Shown here: piece after piece, positions 59,355 to 64,000 of the stretch | How the letters are laid out: every line of letters starts with the position of its first letter | Numbering within the stretch: position 1 is the stretch's first letter | DNA from: Streptomyces physcomitrii | GTDB lineage: Bacteria > Actinomycetota > Actinomycetes > Streptomycetales > Streptomycetaceae | Length of the DNA stretch: 64,000 nt | Direction: 5' to 3' | Assembly (NCBI RefSeq): GCF_012273655.1 | Contig: NZ_JAAWWP010000013.1 | Coordinates: 163,132 to 227,131, forward strand | Position numbers and translations under genes: made by a program | The notes under the pieces: model-generated | Told to the model about the DNA's origin: nothing | Database searches by the model: none | What the model saw: the letters and a program-made list of their open reading frames with translations, nothing else

Positions 59355-59684
59355 GACTCGACTTTAGGGGTTTCGCGGTCCGCGATACAGGTCACACACA
59401 GGAATGAGTCGCGCTCTGGCGTGCTCGTTACTCACGAGTTAAGCTCATTCGAGCGGGACAACCTCCCCGCTCGCTCAGGTGGCCTGGTGACGCAGCCACC
59501 GCGAGTGCTTGTCGGTTCGGTATTTCGGTACCTCTACGACGCGGCCCCGGGACAGGGCCGGTCGGCTCTCCTTGCCGGGCGCCCTCGGGCGCGGCCCGGC
59601 GAGGCAGCGATTGCCCTGCGCGGCCCCCTTTCCTCTGCGCGCCGCGAACCCTCTCAGTCGTCACTCATTGTCTGGAGTCCCGCG
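59355..59684. other. 330-bp upstream region of the 3-hydroxyacyl-CoA dehydrogenase gene
   Basis: The only clear symmetry is CTCGT-5-ACGAG (59424-59438), followed by TTAAG. The region is likely to hold the promoter of the dehydrogenase gene. No gene is visible. Confidence 0.3.
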
Positions 59685-61490
59685 ATGGCCTCTCCTCTGT
59701 CCGACCTCCCCCCGCTCTCCCTCAAGACCGTCGCCGTCGTCGGCCTCGGCACCATGGGCTCCGGCATCGCCGAGGTGCTGGCCCGCGCAGGCCGCGAGGT
59801 CATCGGCATCGACGTCAGTCAGGCCGCCGCCACCAAGGCCGTGGCCGCCCTGGAGGCCTCGACCGCCCGGGCCGTGGAGCGCGAGCGCCTGAGCGAGCAG
59901 GAGCGCGGCGACGTCCTCGCCCGCTTCCGCACCTTCACCGACCTCCAGGCCGCCGCCGAGGCCGACCTGGTCATCGAGGTGGCCCCGGAGTCGTACGAGA
60001 TCAAGCAGCAGATCTTCCGCGCCCTGGACCGCATCGTGCGGCCGGACACGGTCCTGGCCACCGGCACCAACGCCCTGTCCGTGACCCGTCTCGCCGCCGA
60101 CACCGAGCACCCCGAGCGCGTGCTCGGGCTGCACTTCTTCAACCCGGCGCCCGCCATGAAGCTGGTCGAGGTGGTCTCCACGGTGCTGACCGGGCCCGCG
60201 CCCGCCGCCGCGGTGACCTCCCTGGTGTCCGCGCTCGGCAAGGACCCGGTGACCGCGGGCGACCGCCCCGGCTTCATCGCCGACGGACTGCTCTTCGGCT
60301 ACCTCAACCAGGCGGCCGCGATGTACGAGGCCAACTACGCCTCCCGCGAGGACATCGACGCCGCGATGAAACTCGGCTGCGGACTGCCGATGGGGCCGCT
60401 GGAACTGCTCGACCTCATCGGCGTCGACACCGCGCGCACCGTCCTGGAGGCCATGTACCAGGCCTCCCACGACCGGCTGCACGCCCCCGCCCCGATCCTC
60501 AAGCAGCTCAGCGAGGCGGGCCTGACCGGCCGCAAGTCCGGGCGCGGCTTCTACTCCTACGAGGCCGCGGGCTCCGCCGCCGTCGTCGCGGACGCCCTCA
60601 CCCCGCACCAGGACGCCCAGGGCGCGCGCGGCCGCACCGTGGAGTCGGTGGGCGTGGCCGGTTCCGGCACCATGGCCTCCGGCATCGCCGAGGTCTTCGC
60701 CAAGTCCGGCTTCACCGTGGTGCTCGCGGCCCGCAGCGAGGAGAAGGCCGAGAAGGCCAAGGCCCGTATCGCCACATCGCTCCAGCGCTCTGTCGACAAG
60801 GGCAGGCTGAGCGCCGAGAAGGCCGCCGAGACGCTGGCCAGGATCACCCCGTCCGGTTCCTACGACTCCTTCGCCGAGGTCGACCTCGCGGTGGAGGCCA
60901 TCGCCGAGGACCTGGAGATCAAGCAGCAGCTCTTCTCCCAGCTGGACAAGATCTGCAAGCCGGGCGCGGTGCTCGCCACCACCACCTCCTCGCTGCCGGT
61001 GGTCGCCTGCGCCCGCGCCACCTCGCGCCCGCAGGACGTCATCGGCATGCACTTCTTCAACCCGGCCCCCGCCATGAAGCTGGTCGAGGTGGTGCGCACC
61101 GTCCTCACCCAGGACGAGGTGCACACCACGGTCCGCGAGGTCTGCGCGCGGATCCGCAAGCACCCGGTGGACTGCGGCGACCGGGCCGGCTTCATCGTGA
61201 ACGCGCTGCTCTTCCCGTACCTGAACAACGCGGTGAAGATGCTGGAGGAGCACTACGCCAGCCTGGACGACATCGACACCGCGATGAAGCTCGGCGGCGG
61301 CTACCCGATGGGCCCCTTCGAACTCCTCGACGTGGTCGGCCTGGACGTCTCGCTGGCCATCGAGCGGGTGCTGCACGCCGAGTTCCGCGACCCCGGCCTC
61401 GCCCCGGCGCCCCTCCTGGAGCACCTGGTGGCGGCGGGCTGCCTCGGCCGCAAGACCGGCCGCGGCTTCCGCGAATATGCCCGGCGCTGA
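59685..61490 (+). CDS. Duplicated 3-hydroxyacyl/3-hydroxybutyryl-CoA dehydrogenase
   Basis: A 601-residue chain of two complete HAD modules. Module 1 (about 12-295) has the NAD motif VGLGTMGSGIAEVL, HFFNPAP, KDPVTAGDRPGFI and GLPMGPLELLDLIG; module 2 (about 315-600) repeats VAGSGTMASGIAEVF, HFFNPAP, KHPVDCGDRAGFI and GYPMGPFELLDVVG. It oxidises or reduces 3-hydroxyacyl-CoA, here probably acetoacetyl/3-hydroxybutyryl-CoA feeding crotonyl-CoA to Ccr downstream. GGAG precedes ATG 59685. Next to tetR and ccr, as in the ethylmalonyl-CoA locus of S. coelicolor. Confidence 0.92.
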   Translation: MASPLSDLPPLSLKTVAVVGLGTMGSGIAEVLARAGREVIGIDVSQAAATKAVAALEASTARAVERERLSEQERGDVLARFRTFTDLQAAAEADLVIEVAPESYEIKQQIFRALDRIVRPDTVLATGTNALSVTRLAADTEHPERVLGLHFFNPAPAMKLVEVVSTVLTGPAPAAAVTSLVSALGKDPVTAGDRPGFIADGLLFGYLNQAAAMYEANYASREDIDAAMKLGCGLPMGPLELLDLIGVDTARTVLEAMYQASHDRLHAPAPILKQLSEAGLTGRKSGRGFYSYEAAGSAAVVADALTPHQDAQGARGRTVESVGVAGSGTMASGIAEVFAKSGFTVVLAARSEEKAEKAKARIATSLQRSVDKGRLSAEKAAETLARITPSGSYDSFAEVDLAVEAIAEDLEIKQQLFSQLDKICKPGAVLATTTSSLPVVACARATSRPQDVIGMHFFNPAPAMKLVEVVRTVLTQDEVHTTVREVCARIRKHPVDCGDRAGFIVNALLFPYLNNAVKMLEEHYASLDDIDTAMKLGGGYPMGPFELLDVVGLDVSLAIERVLHAEFRDPGLAPAPLLEHLVAAGCLGRKTGRGFREYARR

Positions 61491-61614
61491 GGCGGGCCGG
61501 GAAGAACGTACGGAAGCGACAGACTGGGGCGGACTCCTCGGACCCGCGGGGAACCCGCCGCCCACCCGGGGCGGCGGGGCCCCGGGGCAGGCGCGTGAGA
61601 CCCCCCACATGCAG

Positions 61615-61627
61615 TACGTTCGTGGCA
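61615..61627 (+). promoter_or_regulatory. Possible -10 box just before tetR (leaderless mRNA?)
   Basis: TACGTT (61615-61620), the same hexamer as the -10 box of the ccr promoter, is six bases before ATG 61627. Transcription would begin at or near the ATG, making the mRNA leaderless, which fits the absence of a ribosome site. No good -35 is visible. Confidence 0.35.
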
Positions 61628-62439
61628 TGCCGCAGTCCGCCAAGTCCCCGCGTACGACGAGTTCCCCCGAGGCACCGGAGCGTTCCGCCCTCGGCCGGGC
61701 CGCGGCGCAGAAACTCAAGATGCGCCGGGAGCTCGCCGCCGCGGCGATGGAGCTGTTCGCCACCAAGGGGTACGAGGCGACGACGGTCGACGAGATCGCC
61801 GCCGCGGCCGGGGTCGCCCGGCGGACCTTCTTCCGGCACTTCCGCTCCAAGGAAGAGGCGATCTTCCCCGACCACGATGACACCCTGATCCGGGCGGAGT
61901 CGGTGCTCAACGCCGCCCCGGCGCACGAGCATCCGCTCGACACCGTGTGCCGCGGGATCAAGGAGGTCATGCGGATGTACGCGGCGCGGCCCGAGCTGTC
62001 CGTGGCCCGCTACAAGCTCACCCGCGAGGTGCCCACGCTGCGCGAGGCCGAGATCGCCTCGGTGGCCCGCTACGAGCGCTTGTTCACCCGCTATCTGCTC
62101 GGCCACTTCGACGAGCAGGACCACCGCGACGGCAACGACGACCCGCTGCTCGCCGAGGTGGCGGCCTCCGCGGTGGTCACCGCCCACAACCACGTACTGC
62201 GCCGCTGGCTGCGCGCCGACGGCCAGGGCGATGTGGAGGCGCAGCTCGACCACGCCTTCGCGATCGTGCGCCGCACCTTCGGCATGGGCATAGGCGCCGG
62301 TCGCACGGCCGAGGAGGAGGCACCGCCGCCTGCCTCGGTCAACCCGGCCGGGGACGTCCTGGTGGCGGTCGCCCGTACCGACGCCCCGCTGGACGAGGTC
62401 ATGCGCACCATCGAGAAGGCGCTGCGCGAACGCACCTGA
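61627..62439 (+). CDS. TetR family regulator of the ethylmalonyl-CoA pathway locus
   Basis: A 270-residue TetR. The HTH is at about 40-85 (ELFATKGYEATTVDEIAAAAGVARRTFFRHFRSKEE) and the C-terminal part has a helical TetR domain and an acidic tail. Lying between the dehydrogenase and ccr genes, it probably controls one or both. ATG 61627 was chosen for a likely leaderless transcript; an ATG at 61609 is in frame. The inducer is probably a CoA ester, as inference. Confidence 0.88.
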   Translation: MPQSAKSPRTTSSPEAPERSALGRAAAQKLKMRRELAAAAMELFATKGYEATTVDEIAAAAGVARRTFFRHFRSKEEAIFPDHDDTLIRAESVLNAAPAHEHPLDTVCRGIKEVMRMYAARPELSVARYKLTREVPTLREAEIASVARYERLFTRYLLGHFDEQDHRDGNDDPLLAEVAASAVVTAHNHVLRRWLRADGQGDVEAQLDHAFAIVRRTFGMGIGAGRTAEEEAPPPASVNPAGDVLVAVARTDAPLDEVMRTIEKALRERT

Positions 62440-62473
62440 CCCCGCGGCGGCGGCACCCTCCCGCACTCCCACC

Positions 62474-62520
62474 CCGAAGTGGCCGCTCCCGGCACCCGAA
62501 GCCGGCAGCGGCCACTTCGG
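62474..62520 (+). terminator. Hairpin terminator after tetR
   Basis: A perfect 14-bp stem, CCGAAGTGGCCGCT and AGCGGCCACTTCGG, with an inner 5-bp stem (CCGGC/GCCGG) in the loop. It isolates ccr from tetR transcription. Confidence 0.75.
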
Positions 62521-62713
62521 CGTTCCGGCGCCCGCGCCCGGGCGTCTCCGGCGCTTCCGCTTCGGCACCGGAGGCGGCCCCGACGGCCCCGGCTCGCCGG
62601 GCACCGGCACATCCGCGATCATCGAGGCAAGCGTCCGCTTCGCAGGGAATCCGGCCCTTTTCGATCGATGATCGCTCACTTGTTACATCCAGATGACACC
62701 TGAGAGAAATTGC

Positions 62714-62756
62714 TGGCACGCAGTGTCTTGTCACCTGGCACGCGGTGCCATACGTT
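62714..62756 (+). promoter_or_regulatory. ccr promoter with twin operators
   Basis: -35 TTGTCA (62728-62733) and -10 TACGTT (62751-62756) are 17 bp apart. The perfect palindrome TGGCAC-GCG-GTGCCA (62736-62750) fills the spacer. A second, half-conserved copy, TGGCACGCAGTGTCT (62714-62728), lies 22 bp upstream, two helical turns away. This is the arrangement of a repressor operator; the adjacent TetR is the likely ligand sensor. Confidence 0.72.
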
Positions 62757-63016
62757 GAGAGTGTCCGGGCGGCCGGCGTGCAGAGCAGCTTCGTACGCCG
62801 GCTGTCCCCGCAAGCCCCCTCAGGCCTGCGCGCCCGGACGCCTGCGTCACAGGCAACTCGACATCACGCGCCCACCAGGCGCTGCCGGCACCACCCGCCG
62901 AACCGACGGCACACCTCCACAGCAGTACCGCCCCGTACATCCCGGGGATTTCCCTCAAACCCCAAGACGCGCTTCTCTCCCCGGCTCGGCCCGGGGGGAC
63001 CCCTGGAGGCAACACC

Positions 63017-64000
63017 GTGAAGGACATCCTGGACGCGATCCAATCGCAGGACGCCAAGGCCGCCGATTTCGCCGCTCTGCCGCTGCCCGAGTCCTACCGC
63101 GCGGTGACCGTGCACAAGGACGAGCAGGAGATGTTCTCGGGCCTGGACTCGAGCGAGAAGGACCCGCGCAAGTCCCTGCACCTCGACGAGGTCGCGCTTC
63201 CCGAGCTGGGCCCGGGCGAGGCCCTGGTGGCCGTGATGGCCTCCTCGGTCAACTACAACTCCGTGTGGACCTCGATCTTCGAGCCGGTGTCGACCTTCGG
63301 GTTCCTGGAGCGGTACGGCCGCCTCTCGGAGCTGACCAAGCGGCACGACCTGCCCTACCACGTGATCGGCTCCGACCTCGCCGGTGTGGTGCTGCGCACG
63401 GGTCCGGGAGTGAACGCCTGGCACGCGGGTGACGAGGTCGTCGCGCACTGCCTCTCGGTGGAGCTGGAGTCCTCCGACGGGCACAACGACACCATGCTCG
63501 ACCCCGAGCAGCGGATCTGGGGCTTCGAGACCAACTTCGGCGGGCTCGCCGAGATCGCCCTGGTCAAGTCCAACCAGCTGATGCCCAAGCCCGACCACCT
63601 CAGCTGGGAGGAGGCCGCCGCCCCCGGCCTGGTCAACTCCACCGCCTACCGCCAGCTCGTCTCCCGCAACGGCGCCGGCATGAAGCAGGGCGACAACGTC
63701 CTCATCTGGGGCGCCAGCGGCGGCCTCGGCTCCTACGCCACCCAGTTCGCCCTCGCCGGCGGCGCCAACCCCATCTGCGTCGTCTCCAGCGAGGACAAGG
63801 CCGAGATCTGCCGCAAGATGGGCGCCGAGGCCATCATCGACCGCAAGGCCGAGGACTACCGGTTCTGGAAGGACGCCACCACCCAGGACCCCCGCGAATG
63901 GAAGCGCTTCGGCAAGCGCATCCGCGAACTCACCGGCGGCGAGGACGTCGACATCGTCTTCGAACACCCCGGCCGCGAAACCTTCGGCGCCTCCGTCTAT
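63017..64000 (+). CDS. ccr: Crotonyl-CoA carboxylase/reductase, 5' part (runs off the window)
   Basis: 328 codons of a reading frame that continues beyond 64000. The MDR-type fold is clear: MKDILDAIQSQDAKAADFAAL, LPELGPGEALVAVMASSVNYNSVWTSIFEPVSTF, YHVIGSDLAGVVLRTG, then the NADPH-binding WGASGGLGSYATQFALAGG. This is the start of crotonyl-CoA carboxylase/reductase, which turns crotonyl-CoA and CO2 into ethylmalonyl-CoA. GGAGG lies eight bases before GTG 63017. It sits downstream of the dehydrogenase and tetR genes. Confidence 0.95.
   Translation, partial: MKDILDAIQSQDAKAADFAALPLPESYRAVTVHKDEQEMFSGLDSSEKDPRKSLHLDEVALPELGPGEALVAVMASSVNYNSVWTSIFEPVSTFGFLERYGRLSELTKRHDLPYHVIGSDLAGVVLRTGPGVNAWHAGDEVVAHCLSVELESSDGHNDTMLDPEQRIWGFETNFGGLAEIALVKSNQLMPKPDHLSWEEAAAPGLVNSTAYRQLVSRNGAGMKQGDNVLIWGASGGLGSYATQFALAGGANPICVVSSEDKAEICRKMGAEAIIDRKAEDYRFWKDATTQDPREWKRFGKRIRELTGGEDVDIVFEHPGRETFGASVY

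Larger units (their letters stand above)
62440..63016. other. Intergenic region and long 5' leader of ccr
   Basis: 577 bp between tetR and ccr: tetR terminator, AT-rich stretch 62640-62710, the ccr promoter-operators, then about 255 bases of leader before GTG 63017. The leader contains no convincing ORF or riboswitch that I can recognise. Confidence 0.5.

Noticed and set aside
59661..61970. 769-residue minus-strand frame
   Set aside because: Antisense to the duplicated dehydrogenase and the tetR start; no domain.
62745..63020. 91-residue plus-strand frame in the ccr leader
   Set aside because: Begins upstream of the mapped -10 box, so it is not on the likely mRNA; Arg/Pro-rich with no ribosome site.
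1..64000. Search for prophage, insertion sequences, CRISPR arrays or defence systems
   Set aside because: I saw no integrase, transposase, terminal inverted repeats, regularly spaced repeats or known defence genes; the holin-like helices at 31.5 kb belong to a phosphodiesterase fusion.

Overview
This 64 kb window is chromosomal DNA of a Streptomyces or a very close relative. The evidence is the very high GC content with strong G/C bias at third codon positions, GTG/TTG starts behind GGAGG-type ribosome sites, a WhiB-like protein, a DasR-type operator, TetR/XRE-MmyB/LAL-type regulators, and an ethylmalonyl-CoA pathway block (3-hydroxyacyl-CoA dehydrogenase, tetR, ccr) in the order I recall from S. 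coelicolor. I see no insertion sequence, prophage or CRISPR array, and one tRNA gene, tRNA-Leu(GAG).

Layout. 1-8.6 kb: tail of an upstream gene, GPP34 protein, ABC-F ATPase, acyl-ACP desaturase behind a tandem palindromic operator, WhiB-like regulator, two-domain VOC protein, a divergent NHEJ-type pair (LigD-like polymerase and ATP-dependent DNA ligase), and a DUF3048 lipoprotein. 8.8-15.4 kb: a LAL-type ATPase lacking its HTH, a TetR with a strong operator facing a DMT/EamA transporter that has a coupled leader ORF, a DUF2510/LURP-one protein, and an HTH-less MmyB-like protein. 15.7-22 kb: small membrane protein, tRNA-Leu with terminator, amidase, FabH-like ketosynthase, FdhD, and a secreted sialidase behind a palindrome-rich leader. 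22-33.8 kb: tandem Lrp regulator and divergent MFS exporter, FadD-type ligase, aldo/keto reductase, PCD dehydratase, XRE-MmyB regulator, OsmC, membrane-anchored phosphodiesterase, MBL hydrolase coupled to DedA.

33.8-44.3 kb: an aminotransferase-fold protein without its catalytic lysine, a DinB/mycothiol-type protein with a small DUF6158 partner, a PAP2-diacylglycerol kinase fusion, a methyltransferase behind a 14-bp perfect inverted repeat, VOC protein, DUF5107 protein, GNAT, and a secreted S15-type peptidase. 44.8-50.1 kb: a four-gene overlapping operon on the minus strand (M55 D-aminopeptidase, M20 peptidase, S9 oligopeptidase, S66 LD-carboxypeptidase), preceded by a near-consensus DasR site. 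This is the most attractive regulatory unit of the window, a candidate muropeptide/D-peptide recycling operon under amino-sugar control. 50.2-59.4 kb: an MFS exporter fused to three carboxypeptidase-regulatory-like domains, SRPBCC protein, a radical SAM protein with a LexA-type box, a secreted S33 tripeptidyl aminopeptidase, a DrrAB-type ABC exporter, GNAT, HEAT-repeat protein. 59.7-64 kb: duplicated 3-hydroxyacyl-CoA dehydrogenase, TetR regulator, and the 5' part of crotonyl-CoA carboxylase/reductase, whose promoter carries a symmetrical operator between its -35 and -10 boxes.

The gene products are mostly ordinary; the strongest new leads are regulatory (DasR-type site, ccr operator, desaturase and DMT operators, LexA-type box) plus a few proteins with odd architecture. 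All functional calls come from reading motifs by eye; no database search was run.
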